Below, in pieces: positions 9,872 through 17,494 of a stretch of 42,810 nt of DNA. Source of the stretch: Alphaproteobacteria bacterium (GTDB lineage: Bacteria; Pseudomonadota; Alphaproteobacteria; SHVP01); assembly GCA_016869765.1 (NCBI GenBank), contig VGES01000031.1, positions 1-42,810 on the forward strand, read 5' to 3'. The notes below the pieces were generated by a model that did no database searches, was not told the origin of the DNA, and worked only from the letters and a program-made list of their open reading frames with translations. The number at the start of each line of letters is the position of its first letter. Within the stretch, counting starts at the first letter, position 1. Made by a program: the position numbers and the translations under genes.

Positions 9872-10532
9872 GCTTTTTCTCCAACTCCTCGCGCAAGGAA
9901 CGAACGGTCTGCTGCAAGTGGCTCGCCTCGTCCCGCCCGTTGCGTTGCATGTCATCGATCTTGGTCTCGAAGCCGAACTTGGTCGCTTCCAGCTCCTCGC
10001 GGATGGCGCGTACCATAACACGCAATTGCTCGGCCTCGGAGGTGGCCTGCTGCTGGCTGTCTTGCAGCTTGCGATCATCGTCGAATCGAATGCGCTCCAG
10101 TTCGCTGCGCAATGCCTGGGCCGCAGCGCGCAACTGGACAATTTCGTCGCGCGCTTCCGACACCGCCTCCTGGATCCGGCGCTCGGTCTCCATACGGTTG
10201 CTGTCCAACTCGTCGCGCAAGGCCTGTGCCGTCGCGCGCAACTGGACGATCTCATCCTGCGAAGCCGCGCGCGCTTCCTGCACGGCACGTTCACGGTCGT
10301 GGCGCTCGCGTTCGAGTTCTTCACGACCCGCCTGGATCGCCGCCTTCAATTGGCGACCCTCGTCGTGGCCCGCCGAGGCCGCCTGCTGCACGGCTGCCTC
10401 GCGCGCATGGCGCTGCGCGTCGAGCTCATCCCGCATGGCATTGATGGTCGCGCGCAAGTGCCGAATCTCCGTCTCGGCCTCGTGCAACCGATCGTCGTTG
10501 TCGCCCGATTTGGCGAGTGCGAGGTTGGCCAT
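9864..10532 (-). CDS. Coiled-coil protein co-translated with the adenylate cyclase
   Basis: About 222 residues, almost all charged and helical (repeats such as LRDELDSNRMETERRIQEA and LRSELERIRFDDDRKLQDS), with Leu spaced for a long parallel coiled coil. Five or six units of roughly 30-33 residues share the pattern E/D-I-V/R-x-LRA-x-x-x-A-x-R-x-E-L-E/D, so the protein has arisen by internal repetition. No signal peptide or membrane helix. The stop overlaps the GTG start of the cyclase, implying coupled translation and a partnership such as scaffolding or oligomerisation. I use the ATG at 10532; a TTG at 10580 in the same frame is possible. The function is not recognised beyond this. Confidence 0.7.
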   Translation of the reverse strand: MANLALAKSGDNDDRLHEAETEIRHLRATINAMRDELDAQRHAREAAVQQAASAGHDEGRQLKAAIQAGREELERERHDRERAVQEARAASQDEIVQLRATAQALRDELDSNRMETERRIQEAVSEARDEIVQLRAAAQALRSELERIRFDDDRKLQDSQQQATSEAEQLRVMVRAIREELEATKFGFETKIDDMQRNGRDEASHLQQTVRSLREELEKKRD

Positions 10533-10689
10533 GGTCAAATGCCGCGTCGTGACGCGCCCATCATCGGCCAGAACGGCCAAAAATCAAAAAACACGCTAGG
10601 ATTGCCCCCTAACGCACGAACATTCCAAGCGCTTTGGTTAATCCGCCCCCCCCGACAACGTGAGATCTTGGTGTCTTGAGGAACTCTGT

Positions 10690-11517
10690 TTGACCACCCG
10701 TCCCACCGAACCCGGTCGCGAGGCCGTGGCCGGGGCTGGCCTGTACCTCCAGGCCTATGTCTGGCCCGGCGCCAACCCTCCCCTGGTGTTCCTCCATCCC
10801 AACCGGACCAACGCCCGGGTCTGGGATTTCGCCATTGCGGCCAGCCGGAACGCTCATCGCAAGGTGACCTACGACGAACGCGGGCACGGCCTCAGTGCCT
10901 ATCCGGACACGGGCTACGACCTGGCCGGCCACCTCGCCGACCTGACCCGGGTGATCCAAGGCGTGGCGCACGATCCCGTGATCCTCGTGGGTCAGGGCAC
11001 GGGCGGCCTCCTGGCGCTGCTCTACGCGACGCAGCATCCCGACCGGATCGCCGCGGTCGTCGCCGCCGACCCGACCAATCGCGTCGACCCGGCGATCAAC
11101 GAACTCTTCTTCCGGCAGGTCCGCGAGGAGAACCGCTTCGCGACGCGGGCCGAGGCGGCCCAGGCCATTCCGTTCTCCCGGTTCTGGCGCGCCGACGTCC
11201 GCGAACACTATGCATCGCACTGTTTCGTCGAAACGCCCGATGGCTGGCGGTGGCGCTACCACGCCGAAGGTGTCATCCACACCCAGCGTTTTCTCACGGC
11301 CGACCACACCGCCGAGATCGCCGTGCGCTGCCCGGTGTTGCTTGCCCGCGGCGAACACTCCGAGACCTGCACCGATCGCCATCTCGTCGAGTTGGCTGCG
11401 CGCGCGCCCGGGGCGCGGACCGCGGTCATTGCCGCCTCGGCCCATCGCGTGTGCCAGGACAACCCCGAAGGTTTCGCTCAGGCGCTCGACGCGTTCCTGA
11501 CGACCCTCGGCGACTAG
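10690..11517 (+). CDS. Alpha/beta-hydrolase fold protein with a missing nucleophile
   Basis: A 275-residue protein with the alpha/beta-hydrolase layout: LVFLHPNRTNARVWDF (oxyanion-hole strand and loop), VTYDERGHGLSAYP, then the nucleophile elbow, a lid region rich in aromatic residues, and a C-terminal SAHRVCQDNPEGFAQALDAF with the usual His. The elbow reads G-Q-G-T-G (near residue 103), so Gly replaces the expected Ser, Asp or Cys. The acid position (LLARGEHSETC) has Ser where Asp is usual. Classical hydrolysis therefore looks unlikely; a binding role or unusual chemistry is possible. I chose TTG at 10690 because GAGGA at 10678-10682 sits 7 bases ahead; a GTG at 10660 would add 10 residues. 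The stop overlaps the convergent gene by 4 bases. Confidence 0.82.
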   Translation: MTTRPTEPGREAVAGAGLYLQAYVWPGANPPLVFLHPNRTNARVWDFAIAASRNAHRKVTYDERGHGLSAYPDTGYDLAGHLADLTRVIQGVAHDPVILVGQGTGGLLALLYATQHPDRIAAVVAADPTNRVDPAINELFFRQVREENRFATRAEAAQAIPFSRFWRADVREHYASHCFVETPDGWRWRYHAEGVIHTQRFLTADHTAEIAVRCPVLLARGEHSETCTDRHLVELAARAPGARTAVIAASAHRVCQDNPEGFAQALDAFLTTLGD

Positions 11518-12821
11518 AGCTTGAGGATGCTCTCGTAATAGCCCTGGACCTTGCCGAGATCGACGCGGTTGAGAAAGTTCGAATAGGCCATCCAGCAGGC
11601 CAATCCGTTGAGATCGCGGAACTGCGGCGGCAGGTAGAGCGGCGGATCGATCACCTGCGCCTTGGCTTTGCGCGCCAGGATCGGCACGTCCTCGAGCGTC
11701 ACCTTGCCGACGAACAGATAGGGGATCAGATCGGGCCGTCCGAAGCGGATCGCCGTGCGCAGGAAGTTGTAGACCAGGATGAATCCCTTGGCGTAGACGA
11801 CGTCCTTGGTGAAGGGCGACCCGCCCTTGAGAACACCGCCGCGGAAAATTCGCCGCGCGTGCTGGTAACACTCCGCCTCGTTGTAACCCTCGGTGCGATA
11901 GAACTCGCACACATCCATGAAGTCGGCGCCATCCTCGGCCTTGTCGCACGCCAGGATGCGATTGTTGACCTTGCGGGCGCGATGCGGAGTCATGTTGAAG
12001 GTGACGATCTCCATCAACACGGCGAGGCCTTCCTGGATCGTGGTACAGGAGGGCGGCCCCTTGCCGAGCCAAGTCGCCACCCGCTGGTGCGACCCGGAGA
12101 GCGTCGTCCCGACGTGCACCCAGCCTTCGTGGACCTCGAGAATGTCGCGATCGCGCACCGAAAAACGTCCACCCTTGCGGATCTTGACGTAGTCCGAACC
12201 CGCCGCCGCGTCGGCCACGATGCCATCCGACAGGACCACGTGGACCTGATGATCGTGGAAATACGCCTCGAAACGCTCGTTTAGCTGCGCCACGACGTCT
12301 TCGGCGCTGAGGTCCTTGTCGTAGCGGACGCCCAGCTCCCGATCGTCGATATTGCCCAGGATGCCGTAGAGCGTCTGGCCGAGTTCCCGCACCGTGGTGT
12401 GCTGATCGAGGAAGTCGTCTTTAGGGGAACCGTAGAGTTCCTTGGACCAGCGGTGGAACTCGGGCGTGCCCCGCGCCTCGAGCATCCTGACGACCCCTTG
12501 GTACTCGTTGCAGTTCCGCGTCAGGATCGAGCCGAGCTCGTCGCTGGCCCCGATCCCGGTTTCGACGTCCTTCTTGATCGACTCGAACTCGGCGAGCTTG
12601 TCGGAGGCGTTGAACGGCAGCGGCTTTTTTTCGAGGTAGTAGCCGGCGTCGATCTTCGGCATTTTCCGGAAGCGACCGTCGATCACGGTGCGCTGAACGC
12701 TGTCGTCCCAGTTGATGGCATCGAGGATCCGGATCGGCTTCTGCGCCTTGACGAGACGATCCGACAACTCCCGGATCTGTTCCTTGTAAGACAGCCACGA
12801 ACGTTTGAGCACGGTCGCCAT
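11514..12821 (-). CDS. DUF1704 / QEGLA-motif protein, MATCAP-like zinc metallopeptidase family
   Basis: A 435-residue protein of the family annotated as 'flavohemoglobin expression-modulating QEGLA motif protein' (DUF1704). Members related to eukaryotic MATCAP/KIAA0895 carboxypeptidases use an H-E-x-x-x-H zinc site with a downstream Glu. Both parts are visible here: HEGWVH (about residue 230) and, 33 residues after the first His, the Glu of QEGLAVLMEI (about residue 264). This is consistent with an active metal-dependent peptidase; the bacterial substrate is unknown to me. No signal peptide. Start is uncertain between ATG at 12821 and GTG at 12830. It follows the AlgH-like gene by about 15 bases on the same strand, so it probably ends a three-gene unit with that gene and the alcohol dehydrogenase. 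Confidence 0.85.
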   Translation of the reverse strand: MATVLKRSWLSYKEQIRELSDRLVKAQKPIRILDAINWDDSVQRTVIDGRFRKMPKIDAGYYLEKKPLPFNASDKLAEFESIKKDVETGIGASDELGSILTRNCNEYQGVVRMLEARGTPEFHRWSKELYGSPKDDFLDQHTTVRELGQTLYGILGNIDDRELGVRYDKDLSAEDVVAQLNERFEAYFHDHQVHVVLSDGIVADAAAGSDYVKIRKGGRFSVRDRDILEVHEGWVHVGTTLSGSHQRVATWLGKGPPSCTTIQEGLAVLMEIVTFNMTPHRARKVNNRILACDKAEDGADFMDVCEFYRTEGYNEAECYQHARRIFRGGVLKGGSPFTKDVVYAKGFILVYNFLRTAIRFGRPDLIPYLFVGKVTLEDVPILARKAKAQVIDPPLYLPPQFRDLNGLACWMAYSNFLNRVDLGKVQGYYESILKL

Positions 12822-12836
12822 GAGACCCACGCACCT

Positions 12837-13433
12837 CTATAGATCGACACCCTGGCGGTCGAGCGCCCGCCGCCACTTGCCTTCCTCGTCTCCATGAAAG
12901 ACGAGATCGGGAGCGGCCGGAACCACGACCCAGGCTTCGCGCGCCAACTCGGCCTCGAGCTGTCCGGGCGCCCAACCAGCGTACCCCAGGGCGAGGATCA
13001 CGTCCCGCGGCCCGGTGCCTTTGGCCATCGCGCGCAGTACCTCGACCACGGGAGTCACCGCGAAGCGGTCCAGAATCACCTGCGTGCCCTCGCCACGATA
13101 GTCGGGCGAATGGAGTACTACCGCCGCCTCGGGTTGCACCGGACCGCCACGATAGAGCGTGAGCGTGCCGTCGGCCGGTGCCCCCGGAAGATCAAACAAC
13201 TCGAAGACCCGTGGCACCGGCACCGCGCGCACGGGCCGATTGACGATGATTCCGAATGCACCAGCGGGCCCGTGATCGATGAGGAACACGACGCTGCCGC
13301 CGAAGTTGGGGTCGCGCATGTCGGGTTTCGCCACCAGCAACTTGCCGGACAACGACGACGCCGAAGCCGGCGTGACGCCGGCCGCAATCGCGAACCAGAC
13401 GAAGAAGTAAAACCGACGGAGCACGTTCCTCAC
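12837..13433 (-). CDS. AlgH/YqgE family protein with an N-terminal signal peptide
   Basis: A 198-residue protein whose body matches the AlgH/YqgE (DUF179) family: SLSGKLLVAKPDMRDPNFGGSVV, then HGPAGAFGIIVNRPV, YRGGPVQ and LGYAGWAPGQLEAELAREAW. YqgE proteins are normally cytosolic and begin directly with the L-x-G-x-L-L-x-A-x-P segment. Here about 27 residues precede it (MRNVLRRFYFFVWFAIAAGV...ASAS), which look like a Sec signal peptide with an A-S-A type cleavage site. The GTG start overlaps the stop of the alcohol dehydrogenase gene (GTGA), so the two are translated together. The molecular role of the family is not firmly known; its placement here with an oxidoreductase does not clarify it. 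Confidence 0.88.
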   Translation of the reverse strand: MRNVLRRFYFFVWFAIAAGVTPASASSLSGKLLVAKPDMRDPNFGGSVVFLIDHGPAGAFGIIVNRPVRAVPVPRVFELFDLPGAPADGTLTLYRGGPVQPEAAVVLHSPDYRGEGTQVILDRFAVTPVVEVLRAMAKGTGPRDVILALGYAGWAPGQLEAELAREAWVVVPAAPDLVFHGDEEGKWRRALDRQGVDL

Positions 13434-14518
13434 ATCCGCAAGATCGGCTTGATCGCCCGACCGTAGTGGGAGTCGTCCATGGCCCGGTTGATGTCGGCGA
13501 ACGGATAATAGGTCGCCAGACGATCCATCGGGAAACGCCCCTGGCGGTAGAGTTCGATCAGGCGAGGAATGAAGCGGTCGGGAACGCTCGATCCTTCGAG
13601 GATGCCCATAAGCCTACGGCCGCGCAGCAGTATCGGAGCGAGCGAGAACGGAAACGCCTGTCCCTGCCGGGGCGCAGTGACGAAGCCGCAGGTGCCGCGG
13701 ATGGCAAGGCACTCGACGGCCGCATTGAACGACGTTTCCACACCCGAGGCTTCGAGGGAGAAGTTGGCCCCACCGGCCGTGATCTCCTGGATTCGGGCGG
13801 TCACGTCGCCGGAACGCGCATCGATCGCGTGCGTCGCCCCGAGCGAACGCGCCGTCTCGAGGCGGACCGGGTTGACGTCGACGGCGATGATCGTCGTGGC
13901 CCCGACGATTCGTGCCGCCATCACGGCGCTGAGGCCGACCGAGCCCACCCCGAACACGGCGAGACTGGCCCCGGTCCGAACCGCCAAGGCGTTGATCACC
14001 GCCCCGGCCCCGGTCTGAACACCGCAGCCCAACGGCCCCAACAGCTCGAGCGGCACGTCGCTTCCCACCGGGACGACATTGCGCTCGGTCGCCAGCGCAT
14101 AGGTGGCGAAGGCGGACTGCTGAAAGAACGCCCCATGGACGGGGCTCGCTCCCTGTCGCATCGTGGGCGATCCATCGGCTCGCGCCCCGGAAAATTGCAG
14201 GCGGCGCATGTCGTGACAGTAGGCGGGCTCACCCTCGACACAGCTCGCGCAGACGCCGCACGATCCGAACGTGAGCACCACGCGGTCTCCGACCTTCACC
14301 TTGGTCACCGCGCTTCCGACGCGCTCGACGATACCCGAGCCCTCGTGACCGAGGACAATCGGCTTCGGTACCAGGCGTTGAATCCCGATGTCGGTGTGGC
14401 AGACGCCACAGGCGACGACCCGCACCAGGACCTCATTCGGGCGCGGATCGTCGAGATCGAGCACCTCGATCGTCAACGGTTGTCCGGTGTCACGGCATAC
14501 GGCGGCGGATATTTTCAT
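13430..14518 (-). CDS. Zinc-dependent alcohol dehydrogenase, aryl-alcohol (XylB-like) MDR type
   Basis: A 362-residue medium-chain dehydrogenase expected to oxidise primary alcohols with NAD(P)+. Catalytic zinc ligands are visible: Cys in CGVCHTD, His in LGHEGSG and Cys in LGCGVQTGAGAV. All four structural zinc cysteines occur in CGVCASCVEGEPAYC. The Rossmann segment is VFGVGSVGLSAVMAARIVGA, with IAVDVN at the end of strand 2 (acidic residue, favouring NAD+). The LGCGVQTGAGA motif and overall pattern resemble aryl/benzyl alcohol dehydrogenases. The ATG at 14518 is preceded by a strong GAGGGAGG site 8 bases away, which fixes the start. It is first in a unit with the AlgH-like and QEGLA genes, and divergent from the DUF4864 gene over a 93-base gap containing a perfect 24-bp palindrome. 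Confidence 0.93.
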   Translation of the reverse strand: MKISAAVCRDTGQPLTIEVLDLDDPRPNEVLVRVVACGVCHTDIGIQRLVPKPIVLGHEGSGIVERVGSAVTKVKVGDRVVLTFGSCGVCASCVEGEPAYCHDMRRLQFSGARADGSPTMRQGASPVHGAFFQQSAFATYALATERNVVPVGSDVPLELLGPLGCGVQTGAGAVINALAVRTGASLAVFGVGSVGLSAVMAARIVGATTIIAVDVNPVRLETARSLGATHAIDARSGDVTARIQEITAGGANFSLEASGVETSFNAAVECLAIRGTCGFVTAPRQGQAFPFSLAPILLRGRRLMGILEGSSVPDRFIPRLIELYRQGRFPMDRLATYYPFADINRAMDDSHYGRAIKPILRM

Positions 14519-14573
14519 CGCTCGGGCCTCCCTCGACATCGTCGCACACTTGGCACACGGCGACCAATGCCAG

Positions 14574-14597
14574 GCGTTCCGTCCCGGGACGGAACGC
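14574..14597. promoter_or_regulatory. Perfect 24-bp palindrome between divergent genes (candidate operator)
   Basis: GCGTTCCGTCCC followed directly by its exact reverse complement, centred at 14585/14586. It lies in the 93-base gap between the divergent alcohol dehydrogenase and DUF4864 genes, ending 14 bases before the DUF4864 ATG. A gap-free palindrome in a shared promoter region fits an operator for a dimeric repressor; in RNA it could also fold as a 9-bp stem with a 6-base loop at the 5' end of the DUF4864 transcript. Confidence 0.5.
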
Positions 14598-14611
14598 GCT
14601 AGGCTTTGGCC

Positions 14612-15049
14612 ATGAAGCTCGCCGCAGCGCTCAAAGCGTTCCTCATCGTCTGGATCCTGACCCCAACCGCCTGGGCCCAGCCCCTGTGGCAGGGCTCGGA
14701 TGGCGAACGTCAGGCCATCCGCCAGACCATCGAATCCCAGGTCGAGGCGTTCCGACGCGAGGACGGCCGTGCGGCCTTTTCCCTGGCCTCCCCGGCGATC
14801 CAGCAGCAGTTTCAAACCCCCGAGAACTTCATGCGCATGGTGCAGGCTGGGTACGCACCGGTATATCGCCCGCGCCAGTTCGAGCTGCGTCGGACGCTCA
14901 GCGTCCAGGGTTTGATCCTGCAAGAGGTGTTCTTCGTCGGCAGCGACCTCACCACCATGCTGCTGCTCTACAACATGGAGCGGCAGTCCGATGGGTCCTG
15001 GCGGATCAACGGCGTGTTCCAGGTCCAGGGCAAAGAGGAAGCGACCTGA
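14612..15049 (+). CDS. DUF4864 domain protein, exported
   Basis: A 145-residue protein with a clear Sec signal peptide (LAAALKAFLIVWILTPTAWA, cleavage after AWA) and a mature domain matching DUF4864: RQAIRQTIESQVEAFRRED, FSLASPAIQQQFQTPENF, MVQAGYAPVYRPRQFELR. The mature part looks like a small SnoaL/NTF2-like alpha-plus-beta fold; no catalytic function is established. ATG at 14612 gives an ideal signal peptide; an in-frame TTG at 14606 would add two residues. Expression is probably controlled from the palindrome-bearing gap to the left. It is convergent with the cupin gene, with 6 bases between the stops. Confidence 0.88.
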   Translation: MKLAAALKAFLIVWILTPTAWAQPLWQGSDGERQAIRQTIESQVEAFRREDGRAAFSLASPAIQQQFQTPENFMRMVQAGYAPVYRPRQFELRRTLSVQGLILQEVFFVGSDLTTMLLLYNMERQSDGSWRINGVFQVQGKEEAT

Positions 15050-15055
15050 GGGCGG

Positions 15056-15520
15056 TCAGTACGACTGGCCGTTGCGTCGGGTGAACACCGGACCGTCAGG
15101 ACTGACGGTCGCCAGCAAGTCTTCGTCTGGGTAATAGACGGTCTCATGCTCCGGGCGGTCGCCCACCTCGAGATAGACCGCATCGACCTTGGTTTCATTG
15201 ATCAAGTGATGGCCATCCGCCCGGCCGGCCGGAAATCCCGCCACCGACCCGGGCGTGAGCCGTTGTCGGCCGGCATCGGTCACGAGCGTAACCTCGCCTT
15301 CGACGATGTAGACGAACTCGTCCTGGGCGGTGTGCCAGTGACGGAGCGACGACAGCGCCCCCGGGGGCAGACGCACGAGATTGACTCCGAAACGGGTGAG
15401 CCCGAGGGCATCCCCCAGGCGCTGCTTGATGCGTTGCCCCACCTTCTCGCGCAGCGGTGATGGGTAGCGCGAGCCGGTCTGGGCGGGAACCGTGCGCGGA
15501 TCGAGTGCGGGTGGTTTCAT
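15056..15520 (-). CDS. Cupin-domain protein
   Basis: A 154-residue protein with a single cupin_2 barrel. Motif 1 is visible as G-x-x-S-S-L-R-HWHTAQDEFVYIVEGEV, giving two His and one Glu as metal ligands; motif 2 as G-S-V-A-GFPAGRADGHHLINET with the fourth His. The C-terminus (YPDEDLLATV, VFTRRNG) resembles cupins annotated as mannose-6-phosphate-isomerase-like or auxin-binding-like small proteins; the reaction, if any, is unknown. It starts at the ATG at 15520, 49 bases after the liv binding-protein stop on the same strand, with a strong stem-loop between them, so it may be the last gene of the liv unit. Confidence 0.86.
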   Translation of the reverse strand: MKPPALDPRTVPAQTGSRYPSPLREKVGQRIKQRLGDALGLTRFGVNLVRLPPGALSSLRHWHTAQDEFVYIVEGEVTLVTDAGRQRLTPGSVAGFPAGRADGHHLINETKVDAVYLEVGDRPEHETVYYPDEDLLATVSPDGPVFTRRNGQSY

Positions 15521-15536
15521 CGTCGCTCTTGGAGGT

Positions 15537-15563
15537 GGTGGGCGGGCCTCGAGCCCGCCCACC
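15537..15563 (-). promoter_or_regulatory. Strong stem-loop after the liv-type binding-protein gene
   Basis: A perfect 11-bp stem (arms GGTGGGCGGGC and GCCCGCCCACC) with a 5-base loop. It begins 6 bases after the stop of the binding-protein gene. No U-tract follows on the minus strand, so a role in mRNA 3'-end stability or partial termination before the cupin gene is more likely than full termination. This is an inference from structure and position. Confidence 0.65.
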
Positions 15564-15569
15564 GGTTCC

Positions 15570-16760
15570 TCAGTTGGTCTTGGGCGGCTCGTCGGCGAAG
15601 ACCCACATCTGCCGCTGGTTGTCGGCCTTGACCAACCGCGGCGGAATGTAGGCGTCACGCTGCCCGTCGAACGTGAAGTAGAGCAGCGATCCGTTCCACG
15701 CCTCGACCTTCTGCAGACCATCGGCAATCAGATCCCGGGCGCGTGCTGCCGGCATGCTGCCGTCGATGTTGCGTTCGCGCATGACATGCGCTGCCAGTTG
15801 CACCGCCTCGTAGGCGACGACGCTGTTGGCGGCATTCGCTGGCCGCGGAACCCGATTATCGCTGGCCAAGCGCTGCTGGTAACGCGTGATGTAGCTGTCG
15901 TAGGCCGGGCGACCCGTTGCCTCGTTGGTGCCAAAGCCCATCGCATACACGGTCATGTCGAGCGGCGCGATCAGGTTGATGCCGTTGGCCGGCCAGAAGA
16001 TCAAGTTCGACAACACCGGCACCTTGAAGCGCTGCGCGTTCATCTCCTTGGCCAACGCCACGAACGCCGCCGTCAGGCTCGAGACCATGATCGCGTCCGG
16101 ATTGAGCTGGCGCAGCTTGATCACGATAGGCGAGAACTCGGTCGTTTGGGTCGTGAAGTCGATGGTATCGAGCACCTGCATGCCATTGGCTTTGGCCTCG
16201 CGCTCGAAGGAGTCGAGCGCGGTCTTGGTGGCGACTTCCTTGACGTCCCCCATGATCACGACGCGTTTGACCCGCGGTTCCGCTTTGGCGAACGCGGCGA
16301 CCCCCTGCGGCATCATCTTGAGATCGTGCGAGGTCATCCGCAGCGTGTACTTGCTGTTGCCGATCTGCGGCTTCTGCGCCGTCGTATTGATGATCGGCAA
16401 CTTGTCCTCGCCGGTGAGCGGCACGACGGTTTCCCATGCCGTGGAGGAGATGGGACCAAACGCGACGAACGCGCCGTCGCGAGCCAGCTTGCGATAGCCG
16501 CGTACGGCCTCCGGCGGTCGCAGTTGGTCGTCCTCCTTCAGTACCTCGAGGCGGCTGCCGTTGACACCGCCAGCGGCGTTGACGTCATCGACGCCCATCA
16601 GAAAGCCGGTTTCGAAATACGGCACCAGATTCGAGGCGAACCCGGTATAGGGCAGTATGAAGCCAACCTTGATCGGCGGTTTGCTCTGCGCCATGGCCGG
16701 CCCGACGGCCGCCGCGGCGATCAACGCCAACGAAACCCCCAATGCAGTACGTCTCAACAT
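15570..16760 (-). CDS. Branched-chain amino-acid-type ABC transporter substrate-binding protein (LivJ/LivK-like)
   Basis: A 396-residue periplasmic binding protein (Peripla_BP_6 type). The signal peptide is MLRRTALGVSLALIAAAAVG with cleavage near AMAQ. The mature N-terminus IKVGFILPYTGFASNLVPYFETGF and the later GGVNGSRLEVLKEDDQLRP are typical of the family, as is FGPISSTAWETVVPL. Proteins of this family bind amino acids, aromatic acids or other small organics, so leucine is only one possibility. It ends the livHMGF cluster: start is 20 bases from the LivF stop, with a GGGAGGA site before the ATG. A strong stem-loop follows its stop. Confidence 0.93.
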   Translation of the reverse strand: MLRRTALGVSLALIAAAAVGPAMAQSKPPIKVGFILPYTGFASNLVPYFETGFLMGVDDVNAAGGVNGSRLEVLKEDDQLRPPEAVRGYRKLARDGAFVAFGPISSTAWETVVPLTGEDKLPIINTTAQKPQIGNSKYTLRMTSHDLKMMPQGVAAFAKAEPRVKRVVIMGDVKEVATKTALDSFEREAKANGMQVLDTIDFTTQTTEFSPIVIKLRQLNPDAIMVSSLTAAFVALAKEMNAQRFKVPVLSNLIFWPANGINLIAPLDMTVYAMGFGTNEATGRPAYDSYITRYQQRLASDNRVPRPANAANSVVAYEAVQLAAHVMRERNIDGSMPAARARDLIADGLQKVEAWNGSLLYFTFDGQRDAYIPPRLVKADNQRQMWVFADEPPKTN

Positions 16761-16780
16761 CGTTCGTCCTCCCTGTTTAG

Positions 16781-17494
16781 TTAGTGGGACCCTAGGTACG
16801 CTTCGAGCACTTCGGTCTTCTGCGCGAGTTCGCCGCCCTTGCCTTCGAGGACGATTTCTCCTTGACGAAGGACATAGGCGCGGTGCGCGAGCTTGAGCGC
16901 CTTCACGACGTTCTGTTCGACCAACATAATCGACATGCCGGCCTCCTGAAACTCGCGCAACGTGCGGAACACTTCGCCGATCATGAGCGGCGAGAGGCCG
17001 AGGGATGGCTCGTCCACGAGCAGGACCTTCGGTCGATTGACGATCGCCCGGGCCAGCGCGAGCATTTGTTGTTCGCCTCCGGAGAGCGATCCCGCACGTT
17101 GATCCGACCGTTCTTTGAGCCTGGGAAACCGCGCAAACACGGCTTCGATTGCGGCCTCGAAGCCGACCGTCGTCGGCCGTATCTCATAGGCCAACCGCAA
17201 ATTGTCGAGCACGTCGAGATTGCTGATCGTACCACGACCCTCGGGAATGTGGAGCAGCCCATCGCGGGCCAACTCGTCAGGTCGGCGCCCAGCAAGCGGC
17301 CCCCCCAACACCTCGATCGAACCATCGGCCGGGGCCAGCAGGCCACAGAGCCCGCGCATGAGGGTCGTTTTGCCGGCCCCGTTGGCCCCGACGATCGCCA
17401 CCGTCTCACCTTCGTCGAGATGAAACGTGCACCCACGCACGGCCCGGATCGGCCCGTAGGCAAGGTGCACGTCGGTGGCCCGGAGCACCGCCAT
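16781..17494 (-). CDS. livF: Branched-chain amino-acid-type ABC transporter ATPase LivF
   Basis: A 237-residue ATPase of the LivF type. Walker A is GANGAGKTT (about residue 37), signature LSGGEQQMLALARA, Walker B LLVDEPSLGLSP and the switch region MLVEQNVVKALKLAHRAYVL. It powers import together with LivG in the cytoplasm. Its ATG shares one base with the LivG stop, indicating coupled translation. The C-terminus EAYLGSH is typical of the group. All ATP-binding residues look intact. Confidence 0.95.
   Translation of the reverse strand: MAVLRATDVHLAYGPIRAVRGCTFHLDEGETVAIVGANGAGKTTLMRGLCGLLAPADGSIEVLGGPLAGRRPDELARDGLLHIPEGRGTISNLDVLDNLRLAYEIRPTTVGFEAAIEAVFARFPRLKERSDQRAGSLSGGEQQMLALARAIVNRPKVLLVDEPSLGLSPLMIGEVFRTLREFQEAGMSIMLVEQNVVKALKLAHRAYVLRQGEIVLEGKGGELAQKTEVLEAYLGSH

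Noticed and set aside
10634-10646. CCAAGCGCTTTGG near-palindrome between the coiled-coil and hydrolase genes as an operator
   Set aside because: Short and imperfect; too weak to call without a comparison across genomes.
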